Shown here piece after piece: positions 1-9,132 of a stretch of 64,000 bases of DNA. Position 1 is the first letter of the stretch, and each line of letters opens with the position of its first letter. The DNA comes from Aeriscardovia aeriphila (GTDB taxonomy: Bacteria > Actinomycetota > Actinomycetes > Actinomycetales > Bifidobacteriaceae). The notes below the pieces were generated by a model. That model made no database searches. It was not told the origin of the DNA and saw only the letters and a program-made list of their open reading frames with translations. Location: the NCBI RefSeq assembly GCF_002259595.1, contig NZ_MWWU01000005.1:21327-85326 (forward strand), read 5' to 3'. The position numbers and the translations under genes are program-made.

Positions 1-2
1 CG

Positions 3-1421
3 AACCCTTACGTCACTTCTGGGCCTTATGGTTCGGCCGCCTCGCTCAACTCTGGCTCGTATTCTGCTGCAAACTCGTACGGCCCTGCGTCTGCTGCAGG
101 TTCAGCTGCTGCAGGCTCAGCGACTCCAGGCTCTGCTACCCTAGGCTCGACCGCTACAGGCTACCCCGCTTCTCGTTACGCAGCTGCCCAGTCCGCGTCC
201 GCACCGGGCATGTCCGCCAACTCGCCGGCTTCCGCGGCCCAGCTGCCCGCTTCTGCAGGCCTCGCTTCGGCTGCTGGCGATGAGACGATCGTAAGCTCGG
301 ATGAGACGATGATCTCTCCTTCCTTGGCCGAGCTGTCCCACAAGTCGCAGGCTGCAAATCCGGCTCAGGCCGCTGGCGACGAAACCATCCTCTCTTCTCA
401 GCCTCTCGTTTCGCCCGAGATTAACAGTACTGACGAAACCATCATTTCTCGTCCTGTCACCTCTACTGCTTCAGCTCACCCTGCAGCGGATGAGACTTTG
501 TATGACGCGCATCTCTTCCCTGCACAGCCTGCGCAGAATGCGCATGCAGGCGCTGCACAAAGCCCAGCACAAGCAGGCCAACCAGGCCAGTTCGGCGCGC
601 AAGCTCAGCCTGGCCAGCCAGCAGCTTCGTCTGCTCATCGCGTCACCAGCTCGCAGCCGGTGCAGTACGTGCAAGCAAGCTCTCACCCTGCGGTTGCAGC
701 TGAGCAGGAAGCTCCTCGCCGCGGGCACACCTTCCTCAAGCACTTCCTGATCGTGCTCATCGTCGTGGTAATCTTGGTGGCTGGTGCTTACTACGGCGTG
801 AAGTCGCTGGGTTTGGGCAGCTTCTCCATCATTCCTTCGACGTCATCGTCGCAAAAGGAAAAGTGGAATTTGGATGTGAACGACGCTCCTGCTATTGACC
901 AGAGGGGTGTGCCGTCCAAGAAGGATACTTCCGAGGAGAAGAAGCCTGCTACGAGCGACTCGGCGAAGAAGTCGACGACGGAGAAGAAGCAGACTGCGAA
1001 GACGGAAATGTCGGGTGCTGTTACGCATGATGCCAAGCAGGCGACTGGTGTTCCTGCGCCGGTGGAGACGACCCCGGAGAATACGAACCCGTATTCGATC
1101 CGTCAGATCCGCGTGTTTGTTCCGGCGAATACGAATGAGGCTCGCGCTATTCACATTCAGCTGTCTCAGCCGGAGGACGTGTCCCGCATCACGTTCTCTT
1201 TGGCGTCGGGAGATTCCAGCTTCACTGGTAATCTCTATGTGAACTCGACGATGGAGAACCCGAAGAATGGCAGTTCGGTGGCGAGCGTGACCTTCCAGCC
1301 GGCCGGTAAGGAGACGACGGTTCAGTTCTCCAAGCAGCATACGCAGGACCTCGTCATCTACTGCGACAACCCTGGCCAGAGCGGCATTCAGCTGAACTTC
1401 ACCAGCCTGAAGGTGTACTGA
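3..1421 (+). CDS. C-terminal part of a single-pass membrane protein with DET repeats (5' end outside window)
   Basis: The frame is open from the left edge, so the true start lies outside the window. The visible part is rich in Ser, Ala, Gln and Pro, then has a basic stretch and one hydrophobic membrane segment (about 735-815, HFLIVLIVVVILVAGAYYG), a Lys/Ser/Thr-rich linker, and a folded C-terminal domain of about 110 residues starting at NPYSIRQIRV. The low-complexity part contains five short repeats of the type DET[IML]. In actinobacteria the gene in this position beside trxB-parB is often a MurJ/MviN-linked protein with a cytosolic kinase-like part, one membrane segment and an extracellular beta-rich domain; the visible layout fits that, but the diagnostic N-terminal part is not in the window. 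Function is therefore inferred from position only. Confidence 0.75.
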   Translation, partial: NPYVTSGPYGSAASLNSGSYSAANSYGPASAAGSAAAGSATPGSATLGSTATGYPASRYAAAQSASAPGMSANSPASAAQLPASAGLASAAGDETIVSSDETMISPSLAELSHKSQAANPAQAAGDETILSSQPLVSPEINSTDETIISRPVTSTASAHPAADETLYDAHLFPAQPAQNAHAGAAQSPAQAGQPGQFGAQAQPGQPAASSAHRVTSSQPVQYVQASSHPAVAAEQEAPRRGHTFLKHFLIVLIVVVILVAGAYYGVKSLGLGSFSIIPSTSSSQKEKWNLDVNDAPAIDQRGVPSKKDTSEEKKPATSDSAKKSTTEKKQTAKTEMSGAVTHDAKQATGVPAPVETTPENTNPYSIRQIRVFVPANTNEARAIHIQLSQPEDVSRITFSLASGDSSFTGNLYVNSTMENPKNGSSVASVTFQPAGKETTVQFSKQHTQDLVIYCDNPGQSGIQLNFTSLKVY

Positions 1422-1475
1422 GTTCAGAGGCATGCGGCGAACCAGCGTGAACGCTCATGAGGCGCACTGAGTTCG

Positions 1476-1574
1476 TTACTTTTCCAACCCGAGGATTTTC
1501 TCTGCGTCCTCGAGGCTGATGGTTCGCATGCGGCCAGCGCGATAGTCTTCTACCTGCTGGAGTTCGGAATTCAC
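1476..1574 (-). pseudogene. Possible antitoxin C-terminal remnant
   Basis: On the minus strand a 32-codon frame starting at GTG encodes a polar, helical tail that includes EDYRAGRMRTISLEDAEKI, followed by TAA. An in-frame stop lies directly before it, so no longer gene exists. The composition resembles the ends of small RelB/Phd-type antitoxins, but I cannot name a family. It is most likely a relic or chance; it is listed because it is the only protein-like stretch in the 300-base gap before trxB. Confidence 0.2.
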
Positions 1575-1721
1575 TTCCCATCCTTACTTGTAATTTCTCA
1601 CACTCTCATCTACAGTCCCCTCGCATCTCATCCTCTTGCAAATTTATTCCCGAAAATCGGCTTGTGAGCCTCGGGGCGAAAAATCAGATTTTGTACGTTT
1701 GTACCCGCTAAAGTAGGGGAC

Positions 1722-2672
1722 ATGTCGAATGAGTCTCAGAATGTGCAAAATGCTGTAATTATTGGTTCCGGCCCAGCAGGCTACACCGCAGCCATTTACT
1801 TGGGCCGCGCAGGCTACAAGCCTGTCATGTACACCGGCGCACTCGAACCAGGTGGTGCGCTGATGAACACCACTTTGGTGGAGAACTTCCCTGGCTTCCC
1901 TGAAGGCGTTGATGGCCCGGTGCTCATGGAAAACATGAAGAAGCAGGCCGAAAAGTTTGGCGCTACTTTCGTCACTCAGGACGTCGCTTCCGTCGACCTC
2001 ACCCGCGAGGACGGCTTGAAAGCTCTCACTTTGGACGATGACACTGTCGTTCTCACCAAAACGGTGATCGTTTCCACTGGCTCCTCGTACCGCCACTTGG
2101 GCGTTCCTGGCGAGGAGGAACTCGGCGGCCTCGGCGTCTCCTACTGCGCAACCTGCGATGGCTTCTTCTTCCGCAATAAGCGCGTCTTCGTGGTCGGTGG
2201 CGGCGACTCTGCCTTTACTGACGCCCTCTTCCTCACTCGTTTTGCTGAGGTCACACTCATTCACCGTCGCGAAGGCTTCCGCGCCTCCCAGGTGATGGTT
2301 GAGCAGGCCAAGCAGAACCCGAAGCTTCATTTCATGCTCAATTCGGTGGTGACGAAAGTTAATGGCAACGGCAAGGTCGAGTCGTTGACGGTCAAGAACA
2401 CCCAGACGGGCGAAGAGCAGGAAGTTGGTGCTGACGGCGTGTTTGTCGCTATCGGTTCGAACCCGGCGACGGGCTTCTTGGGTGGTCAGCTTGCCACTGA
2501 TGACGCCGGTTATATCGTTACAGAAGGCGGCTCGTCTCGCACGTCGGTGAAGGGCGTTTTCGCTGCTGGTGACGTTGCTGACCCGGTTTACCGCCAGGCC
2601 ATTTCCGCTGCTGGCATGGGTTGCCGTGCCGCTCTTGACGCTCAGGAGTACCTCGACAACCTCAACGCTTAA
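1722..2672 (+). CDS. trxB: Thioredoxin reductase
   Basis: This 316-residue flavoprotein would reduce thioredoxin with NADPH in the cytosol. Visible motifs in order are the FAD-binding GSGPAGYTAAIY near the N-terminus, the redox-active pair C142-A-T-C145, the NADPH-binding GGGDSA followed by IHRREGFRASQ, and the FAD-contacting GVFAAGDVAD near the end. Length and order match low-molecular-weight TrxB. The ATG has a purine-rich AGTAGGGGAC just before it. No thioredoxin gene is fused or adjacent, unlike many actinobacteria where trxA follows. It converges on parB, separated by a shared hairpin terminator. Confidence 0.97.
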   Translation: MSNESQNVQNAVIIGSGPAGYTAAIYLGRAGYKPVMYTGALEPGGALMNTTLVENFPGFPEGVDGPVLMENMKKQAEKFGATFVTQDVASVDLTREDGLKALTLDDDTVVLTKTVIVSTGSSYRHLGVPGEEELGGLGVSYCATCDGFFFRNKRVFVVGGGDSAFTDALFLTRFAEVTLIHRREGFRASQVMVEQAKQNPKLHFMLNSVVTKVNGNGKVESLTVKNTQTGEEQEVGADGVFVAIGSNPATGFLGGQLATDDAGYIVTEGGSSRTSVKGVFAAGDVADPVYRQAISAAGMGCRAALDAQEYLDNLNA

Positions 2673-2797
2673 GATTATCAGTTTGCTTTCTCACCCGCCT
2701 CGAATGTTTTTCGTGAAACACTCCGGTTTTTTCGTTTCACTACATTCCGCTGCAGGGACAAATGGGTAAACTGAAAGCAGATACCTTGCGAATAGAG

Positions 2798-2832
2798 AAA
2801 ACCGGCAGGCGCATCAGCGTCTGCCGGTTTTG
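2798..2832. terminator. Bidirectional terminator between trxB and parB
   Basis: A 12-bp stem (ACCGGCAGGCGC against GCGTCTGCCGGT, one G-T pair) with a 4-base loop is flanked by A-rich sequence on the left and TTTT on the right. It can end trxB on plus and parB on minus. Confidence 0.85.
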
Positions 2833-2840
2833 TCGTCTTA

Positions 2841-4691
2841 TCACACCCAGCCGTCGCCAGCTTCTGACTTTGTCGACATCAGCATGCTGGTAATCCTGTC
2901 AAGCTCTTCTTTCGAAGAGAAGGTGATTTCAATGCGGCCCTTGTTTTCTGTTCCGCGCATCGTCACCTTCGTGTCGAAGTGGTTTTCCAAACGAGTTGGC
3001 CAGCCCGATTGCTTCCAGAAGAACGCGCGCGAGCGAATATGGTCTTGCTTCGACGGGTCAGCGTCGAGAGCAGCCAGCGTGACGAGCTCTTCTGTGGAGC
3101 GGACGGAAAGCCCCTCTTTGACAATCTTTTGGGCGAGCTTTTCCATCGTCGCCGGGTCCTTGAGCGAGAGCAGAGCGCGAGCGTGACCAGCAGTCAAAAC
3201 TCCAGCAGCCACGCGCTTTTGCACGTTTGGCGGCAGCTGAAGCAGACGAAGAGTGTTGGCGATTTGTGGGCGTGACTTGCTGACAGCTTGAGCAAGCTTT
3301 TCCTGGGTCAGGCCGAAATCTTCCATCATCTGCTGATATGCTGCGGCCTCTTCCAGCGGGTTGAGCTGGACGCGCTGCAAGTTCTCCAGCAGGGCTTCGC
3401 GCAGCATTTCCACGTCAGAAGTGGTGCGCACGATGGCTGGAACGCGCTGCAAACCAGCGAGTTTGCTGGCCCTTAAACGCCTCTCACCCATGATGAGCTC
3501 GAAGCGAGCGCCATCCTGGTAGCGAGGGTCATCCTCGGAGATTTCGCGTACGACGATCGGCTCGAGAACACCCACCTGCTGGATGGAGCCAGACAGCTGC
3601 TCGAGGTCCTTTTCGTCGAAGATGGTTCGCGGCTGCTTCGGGTTCGGCACCACGCTTTCTGCGGGTACTTCCTCGTAGCGAGCGTGTGGGATCGGGCGCA
3701 ATGCCTCGTCGTCAGCAGCTTGACCGTTGTCAGCGTTGTTGCCATTCTCAGCTGCTGCCTCAGCGGTTTCAGCTGGAGCAGCTTCTGCGACTTTGTTGCT
3801 CTTCTCCTGCTCAGCTGCTGCCTCAGTGACAGCCCCAGTCACGTTTGCTGCAACTTCAGCATTGGCCTTCCCCACTTGAGAAGTTGCTTCAGCCTTTTCA
3901 ACAACCTCAGGTTGAGCGTTATCAGCGGCCGCAGTTGGCGTTGCAACCGTTTTCGCTTGCTCTGCCTGAGCAGCCTTCGGGGTGAGGTCGAGGGAATCGT
4001 CACCGAAGAAGATGTCCGATGGGCGGCGGGAAATCTCATCCCAGCTTGGCAGGTGCTTGCGGCGAGCACTCTTGCGAGCGGAACCGGTGGAAGAACCAGC
4101 TGCCTTCTTCTGTTCGGCGAGATTGGCCTTCACCTTGTTCACGCGCTTGGCTGGCTTCGCCGGCGTAGAAGGCTCAGAAGTTGCAGAAGGCTGAGCAGCA
4201 GAAGCTTCAGCGCCACCCTGAGCGGCAGCATTTTCCGCTGCAGCCTGAGCAGGTGCAGATGGCTTGGCAGCTTGCTGAGCTGGTGCGTTTTCGTTGACGT
4301 CAGCGGTGAAAGCGTACATCGGAGCGGTTGGTGCCATGCCGGGGCCGGTTGGCAAGCTGCTCGTGTTGACGTCGGAAATACCGGGGTTGAGAACTGGGTG
4401 TGCCCGCCTGGCGTTGAGTGGTGCTGGGGAGACTTGTGCAACGAGAGGGGCTTGGCCCACTACTGCGCTGTCTGCGCCACCATTTGCACCGTGAACAGCA
4501 CCGCCTAAAGCGCCACTGTTCACGCCAGCAATGACACTATTCGCACCCTGCAGGCCTGCAACGCCTTGTTCGCCTTGCTGTGCAGCGTCTGCTGGCTTGT
4601 TTGCAGCAGTTACTGGCTTCTTTTTCTTATCTGGCTCGAGATTTGGGAACAGTGCTCCCAGGCCCTTGCCTAAACCAAGATGTGCCGCCAT
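2841..4691 (-). CDS. parB: Chromosome partitioning protein ParB with very long linker
   Basis: ParB binds parS sites, loads as a CTP-dependent clamp and helps segregate origins with ParA. The N-terminus has the short ParA-contact peptide LGLGKGLGALFP (residues 5-16). The ParB/Spo0J domain starts around IPHARYEEVPAESVVPNPKQ and includes the CTP-binding GERRLRA box, the ALLENLQR box and the helix-turn-helix LTQEKLAQAVSKSRPQIANT. A C-terminal dimerisation segment ends the protein. Between the N-terminal peptide and the ParB domain lie about 330 residues of Ala/Glu/Gln-rich, probably disordered sequence, making 616 residues; typical chromosomal ParB proteins have around 300-450. It follows parA by 9 bases and is likely co-transcribed. 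Confidence 0.96.
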   Translation of the reverse strand: MAAHLGLGKGLGALFPNLEPDKKKKPVTAANKPADAAQQGEQGVAGLQGANSVIAGVNSGALGGAVHGANGGADSAVVGQAPLVAQVSPAPLNARRAHPVLNPGISDVNTSSLPTGPGMAPTAPMYAFTADVNENAPAQQAAKPSAPAQAAAENAAAQGGAEASAAQPSATSEPSTPAKPAKRVNKVKANLAEQKKAAGSSTGSARKSARRKHLPSWDEISRRPSDIFFGDDSLDLTPKAAQAEQAKTVATPTAAADNAQPEVVEKAEATSQVGKANAEVAANVTGAVTEAAAEQEKSNKVAEAAPAETAEAAAENGNNADNGQAADDEALRPIPHARYEEVPAESVVPNPKQPRTIFDEKDLEQLSGSIQQVGVLEPIVVREISEDDPRYQDGARFELIMGERRLRASKLAGLQRVPAIVRTTSDVEMLREALLENLQRVQLNPLEEAAAYQQMMEDFGLTQEKLAQAVSKSRPQIANTLRLLQLPPNVQKRVAAGVLTAGHARALLSLKDPATMEKLAQKIVKEGLSVRSTEELVTLAALDADPSKQDHIRSRAFFWKQSGWPTRLENHFDTKVTMRGTENKGRIEITFSSKEELDRITSMLMSTKSEAGDGWV

Positions 4692-4700
4692 ACCTGCCCC

Positions 4701-5819
4701 TTACTCGGCTTCGTGGAGGGTGGCTCCACTACCAGTCTCACTACCAGAATTATCGCTGCCAGCCGCGTCCGCTTCAGCACCAGCACCCGAATCGCTGCCA
4801 GCCGCGCCTTGGGAAGCGTTACCAGTATTGCCCGCTGGCTGGTGTGGCCTGACAGTGACTGGATGTGCATTCCCCCGCATGGCAATCTCGAGGGCTGCTT
4901 CTCGGTAAGCTATAGCTCCCGAAGACTGAGGGTTGTAAGTAATTACTGTTTGGTCGTGGCTGGGCGCCTCCGAGACGCGAACGCCGCGAGGAATGATGGT
5001 TTTGAGCAGCACGGTCGGGTAATACTGCTCGATTTGAGAATAGACTTCCCTACTCAGTACGGTTCGTCGGTCAAACATGGTGACCAACATCATGGAGATT
5101 ACCAGTTGCGGGTTGAACATCTGCTGCACGTTTTGAATCGACTGCAGCAGCATCTTCAAACCTTCGAGCGCGTAGTATTCGGCCTGAATCGGGATGAGAA
5201 CCTCTTCGGCCGCGCACAGGCAGTTGAGCACGAGCAGGCCCAAGCTTGGCCCGCAGTCGATGAACACGTATTCGTAGCGCTTACCGCATGTTTTGAGGTA
5301 TTCGGCCAGGGCGTTGCGCAAGAACTGGACGCGCACTGTGCCGTCGTCGTAACCGGCAAGCTCGAGCTCTGCACCGGAAAGGTTGATGTTCGAAGGCACG
5401 ACGTCGAGGGTTGGGAACATAGGGCATTGCTGAACGGCGTCGGCGAGCGGGATCTCGCCTTCCAAAGCGTTGTACATGCTCGGCTGGTTGGGGTCGTCGT
5501 GAGGGATGCCGAGAGCGGTAGAGGCGTTGCCCTGCGGGTCCATGTCGAGGACGAGCACGTTGAAGCCCTTTTCTGCGTAGGCTGCTGCCAGGTTCACCAC
5601 GGTTGTCGTCTTACCCACGCCACCTTTTTGGTTGGCGACGGCGATGACGCGCGTGTACTGAGGATGCGGGAACTTCGTGTTCTGAATGGCATGGAATTGT
5701 TGAGTTTCCGTTGCCAGTTCAGAGCCGAGGGACTCGCCATCGGAGAACATATGACGCAGAAACTCTTCAGCAGAACTGTCGTTCATACTCTCAGAGGTTT
5801 CACGGGAATCATGTGCCAC
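4701..5819 (-). CDS. parA: Chromosome partitioning ATPase ParA
   Basis: This is a 372-residue Walker-type ATPase that works with ParB to move origins. The deviant Walker A is KGGVGKTT at residues 65-72, followed by LDMDPQGNAS, IDCGPSLG and the rest of a MinD/ParA fold. Residues 1-55 are a polar extension and the last 55 are Gly/Ser/Ala-rich, without counterpart in most ParA proteins. The start is GTG at 5819 with GGAAGG upstream; an ATG 11 codons further in is an alternative. It lies directly upstream of parB and downstream of rsmG in the usual gidB-parA-parB order. Confidence 0.96.
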   Translation of the reverse strand: MAHDSRETSESMNDSSAEEFLRHMFSDGESLGSELATETQQFHAIQNTKFPHPQYTRVIAVANQKGGVGKTTTVVNLAAAYAEKGFNVLVLDMDPQGNASTALGIPHDDPNQPSMYNALEGEIPLADAVQQCPMFPTLDVVPSNINLSGAELELAGYDDGTVRVQFLRNALAEYLKTCGKRYEYVFIDCGPSLGLLVLNCLCAAEEVLIPIQAEYYALEGLKMLLQSIQNVQQMFNPQLVISMMLVTMFDRRTVLSREVYSQIEQYYPTVLLKTIIPRGVRVSEAPSHDQTVITYNPQSSGAIAYREAALEIAMRGNAHPVTVRPHQPAGNTGNASQGAAGSDSGAGAEADAAGSDNSGSETGSGATLHEAE

Positions 5820-5963
5820 GACTCTACCTTCCGTCCTTCTTACCGTTTACTCACGTTTCTCAACGCTTCAGATTATCAGTGCGCTACAGCCCGCCTTCGC
5901 CGGGCTCGCCCGCTGCGAGCGATGCGCTCGCTGTGGCTGCTCGCCACTCTCGCGGCCCGTCGT

Positions 5964-6734
5964 TTAACGCTTGGTGATGCTCACCACGTGGGTTGGCTCA
6001 ACACCTTGTGCGACAGGTGCGAGATCCACGTGGGCAAAAGCCCCGCGATATTGGCGGATTTGAGCCTTCGCGCTGTCAATCTCGTCTTGTGCTGCTTGGC
6101 CTTTCAAGGCGATGAAGCGGCCACCGCGATGGACCAGCGGCATAACCCAGCCAGCAAGCTTGCTCATACGAGCCACCGCGCGGCAGGTGACGACGTCAAA
6201 TTCTGCCTCACCATGCAGCTGCTCGGCTCGTGCGCGTAAAACTCGAGCGTTCTTCAAGCCCATCATGTCGATGTTCTCGTTGAGCCACTCGCAGCGCCTT
6301 TCCATCGGCTCGACCAGGGTGAAGTAGTGCTCAGGCAGCATTGCTGCGAGGACGAGGCCAGGGAAGCCAGCGCCAGAACCGACGTCGGCGACGCGCAGGT
6401 GTGCGATGTGTTTTTCTTGGGCGAAGTCGCGCAGGAAGGGGGCGAGTGCTGCGGAGTTGAGCAGGTGACGCTCCCACAGGCGGCTGACTTCCTTGGGACC
6501 GATCATGCCGCGCAGTACGCCTTCTTGCACAAGTTTTTCGTGAAACATTCGGATGAGCTTTTCGCTGTCTCCGAATACTTCAGCGATGACAGGGCTGTCG
6601 TCGAGCGGATCGGCTTCAGGAAGTTGGCCGGCCTGGTTGACTTGGCCAGTCTGGTCGAGCTGGGCAGGCGCGCTAGTCTGGTCGAGCTTCGCGGTCGTTT
6701 CGGCGTTCTCGGGTGATGGGTTCTGTGTATTCAT
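5964..6734 (-). CDS. rsmG: 16S rRNA (guanine-527-N7) methyltransferase
   Basis: RsmG (GidB) methylates G527 in the 530 loop of 16S rRNA using S-adenosylmethionine. The protein has the SAM-binding motif VADVGSGAGFPGLVLA, the acidic loop LVEPMERRCEWLNEN, and the VTCRAVA segment. The first 45 residues are Gln/Thr-rich and unconserved. I start at the ATG that overlaps the jag stop codon by one base (TGATG); a TTG one codon earlier is less likely. The overlap suggests translational coupling to jag. Confidence 0.95.
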   Translation of the reverse strand: MNTQNPSPENAETTAKLDQTSAPAQLDQTGQVNQAGQLPEADPLDDSPVIAEVFGDSEKLIRMFHEKLVQEGVLRGMIGPKEVSRLWERHLLNSAALAPFLRDFAQEKHIAHLRVADVGSGAGFPGLVLAAMLPEHYFTLVEPMERRCEWLNENIDMMGLKNARVLRARAEQLHGEAEFDVVTCRAVARMSKLAGWVMPLVHRGGRFIALKGQAAQDEIDSAKAQIRQYRGAFAHVDLAPVAQGVEPTHVVSITKR

Positions 6735-7528
6735 CAATCGAGATCTGCCTCGTAGTCTTCGTCTGTGTCGAAGTCATCGACATCTGCGTCTTCATTTTCC
6801 GGTGCTTCGCGCTGGTCCTTGGGCAGGTAGACGGTGACGTGGCGGTGTGGTTCATCGCCGTGAGAGCGCGACTTCAAGCCTTCTTGACGCACGATGTCGT
6901 GGATGATCTTGCGCTCGTAAGCGTTCATATCCTCCAAGGTGACGGGCTCGCCGTCTTCGCGTACATCATCTACTGCGTCGAGCGCGAGGTTGCGCAGGTG
7001 GCGGCGCTTGCGGGCGAGGAATCCATCCACGTCCACGATCAGGCCAGAACGCTCGCCGGTCTTTTGCTGCACGGCCAAGCGGGCGAGGCGCTGCAAAGCT
7101 TCAACAACTTCGCCATCCTTGCCGATCAGCTGCTTGATATCAGTGTCGTCGTCGGCAACAATCTGGACGAGGGGGCGGCCGTTGCGCACGCCCAGCTCGA
7201 TGTCACCATCGTAGTCGAGAACGTCAAGGAGGCCTTCGAGGTAGTCGGCTGCGATGTCAGCCTCTTCGTTCAGCTCTTCGAGTTCTTCGTCGTCAATCTC
7301 GTCGACGTCCTCAACATCCTCAACGTCAGAGTCGTCGCTGTCATCTTCCTCGGACACATCGTCCTCGTCCTCAGAATCCTCGTCGTCTTCAGCGTCGTCT
7401 GCTTCATCCTCATCAGAGGCGTCATCTGATAGGTCATCGTCAAGCTCATCGTCCAGTTCGTCATCCAGCTCGTCGTCGAGCTCATCTGGCTCAAGATCGT
7501 CCTGCTCTGGTACTTCGTTGTTAGCCAT
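6734..7528 (-). CDS. jag: Jag/KhpB RNA-binding protein with acidic repeats
   Basis: This 264-residue cytosolic protein belongs to the KhpB/EloR/Jag family of RNA-binding proteins linked to cell-shape control and encoded next to yidC. The C-terminal half has a KH-like domain (VADDDTDIKQLIGKDGEVVEAL) and an R3H domain (HDIVRQEGLKSRSHGDEPHR). The N-terminal 90 residues are almost wholly Asp, Glu, Ser and Leu with a DDELDDEL repeat, replacing the usual basic Jag_N domain. I chose the ATG at 7528 because GAGGAGAGG precedes it; an upstream in-frame start would give a longer, less plausible N-terminus that reads through a parS-like site. Confidence 0.92.
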   Translation of the reverse strand: MANNEVPEQDDLEPDELDDELDDELDDELDDDLSDDASDEDEADDAEDDEDSEDEDDVSEEDDSDDSDVEDVEDVDEIDDEELEELNEEADIAADYLEGLLDVLDYDGDIELGVRNGRPLVQIVADDDTDIKQLIGKDGEVVEALQRLARLAVQQKTGERSGLIVDVDGFLARKRRHLRNLALDAVDDVREDGEPVTLEDMNAYERKIIHDIVRQEGLKSRSHGDEPHRHVTVYLPKDQREAPENEDADVDDFDTDEDYEADLD

Positions 7529-7950
7529 CGGACCCCACCTCTCCTCGGGAACAGATGTTTCGCAAAATGTTTCACGAAAAACATCGACAAGTCGTTCACT
7601 ATCCACTGTTGTGGCAGTACACGTCTATCCTACTCAACTTTTGCAACGACAACATCGAGTGTGCATATAATCGCCCAATTTTTGGTAAAAGATTATCAGT
7701 GTTCCACACTCTATGTTTCACGAAAAACATATCGCGTGCGCTCTACTCCTCGCGCGCAACCGCGCCACCCCTCACGCGACTTTCTCAACAGATCGTCCTC
7801 CTCGGGCACACCACGCGCTCAGTGTTTCACGAAAAACATCGCCCGCGTGAGTCACGCCCGCCCCACTGTGCTCAACAAAAAAGCCGCGGGGGGGGAACCG
7901 CGGCTTCATTGTGCTGATAATCTTGAGAAATTCAAGCGAGCAAAAGCAAC
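7529..7950. other. jag-yidC intergenic region with parS-like and repeat motifs
   Basis: This 420-base gap has no convincing gene. It holds three exact copies of TGTTTCACGAAAAACA (7568-7583, 7714-7729, 7823-7838), two copies of the dispersed AGATTATCAG motif (7690-7699, and 7914-7923 in reverse), and the yidC terminator. The jag promoter must lie here because the terminator separates it from yidC. Confidence 0.7.
7880..7907 (-). terminator. Terminator downstream of yidC
   Basis: The stem AAGCCGCGG/CCGCGGCTT with an 8-base loop is followed on the minus strand by a run of T residues. It sits 45 bases past the yidC stop and separates yidC from jag transcription. Confidence 0.85.
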
Positions 7951-8937
7951 TTACTTCTTGCGACGCTTGCGAACAGGCTGGGCGCGCTGGAAGCCATTCT
8001 TCTGACGCTCCTCACGCTCCTTCTCAGCCTCCATCACCTTCTCTTCCTCAATGCTAGGCAAACCGAGGCGTTTGCGGCGAGCCTGCTCGTGCTGGTAATC
8101 TCGCTTCGCCTTACGCTCAGCAGCAGGAGAGCCTGGAGTCGGGAAAGTATTAACCTGCCAGTAGGTCTGGCCCAAGGTCCACAAGTTGTTGGTGAGCCAG
8201 TAGAGCAAGAGTGCGAACGGCACGACGATGCCAGAGAAGATGTACATGAGCGGGAAGCCGAAAGCCATCATCTTCTGCATCTGCCACTGCTTACCTTGCA
8301 TGGCTTCGCGAGGCATGTTGTTGTGCATCGAGTACCACTGCATGAGGAACATCGTCAAGCACATGAGCACCACGAAAACGACGATCAGCGCGCGAGCTGT
8401 GCCATCCGAGGAGGTGAACATTGCCGAGAGCTTAACGTTGAAGAAGTAGGTGTTTTCAATCTCGTTAGCCACCTTCTTGGTGAAGGCGCCGATGCCGTTT
8501 TCCTTACCAGCGGCAATGTTGGCCAGGCGGTAAAGCACGTTATACAAGGCCATGAACACAGGCGCCTGCACGAGCGATGGCAAGCAGGAGGAAGTTGGGC
8601 TGGTTCCGTACTTCTTATACAGGGCCATGGTTTCGCGCGTCATAGCTTCACGTGAAGCAGGGTCTTGCTTGCCCTTGTACTTGGCCTGGATCTTCTGCAT
8701 TTCCGGCTGGATTACCTGCATTTTCGCCATCGAGCGAACTTGCTTGTTAAACAGCGGGAAAATGACTGCGCGCACGGTGAAAGTCAGGAAGATAATTGCC
8801 AAGCACCATGCGAAGCCGGAGCCGCCTGGCATGCGGAACACTGTGACGAAAACCCAGTGCCACAGCCACATAACCCAGGAAATAAGCCATTCCAGCGGGT
8901 AGAGCAGGTTATAGAAGAACGTCATAAAACCGGGCAT
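7951..8937 (-). CDS. yidC: Membrane protein insertase YidC
   Basis: YidC inserts and folds proteins in the cytoplasmic membrane, alone or with SecYEG. The 328-residue protein has five predicted membrane segments: one near residues 10-35, one in GFAWCLAIIFLTFTVRAVIFP that carries the conserved groove Arg (TVRAVIFP), and three later ones around APVFMALYNVLY, RALIVVFVVLMCLTMF and FGFPLMYIFSGIVVPFALLLYWLTNN. It ends in a very basic tail (RAQPVRKRRKK) as in ribosome-binding YidC tails. The ATG is preceded by GAGGAG. Confidence 0.95.
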   Translation of the reverse strand: MPGFMTFFYNLLYPLEWLISWVMWLWHWVFVTVFRMPGGSGFAWCLAIIFLTFTVRAVIFPLFNKQVRSMAKMQVIQPEMQKIQAKYKGKQDPASREAMTRETMALYKKYGTSPTSSCLPSLVQAPVFMALYNVLYRLANIAAGKENGIGAFTKKVANEIENTYFFNVKLSAMFTSSDGTARALIVVFVVLMCLTMFLMQWYSMHNNMPREAMQGKQWQMQKMMAFGFPLMYIFSGIVVPFALLLYWLTNNLWTLGQTYWQVNTFPTPGSPAAERKAKRDYQHEQARRKRLGLPSIEEEKVMEAEKEREERQKNGFQRAQPVRKRRKK

Positions 8938-9132
8938 TAGCTACTCCTCTATCCCGGCCAGCCGGCTCAGGATGTTGTTTTTACTCTCAGCGCGAGCCAG
9001 CTGCACTACAGCCATCCGCCTGCAATTGCTTGTCTGTTTCTCGCGCACCGCACTACGCAGTGCAAATTCTACCGTGTTGAGGTGAGAAGTTGCTGAAATG
9101 TGGCTTTTCAGTTTTCACACACCTCAAGATTG

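Noticed and set aside
1690..1714. Promoter TTGTAC / TAAAGT for trxB
   Set aside because: The spacer is only 12 bases; TAAAGT alone may serve, but the pair is not convincing.
4680..6239. 519-codon plus-strand frame opposite parA and rsmG
   Set aside because: It spans two genes and their gap on the other strand, and encodes no recognisable domain.
7254..7670. Ser-rich plus-strand frame opposite jag
   Set aside because: It is the antisense reading of the Asp/Glu/Leu repeats of Jag and has no ribosome site.
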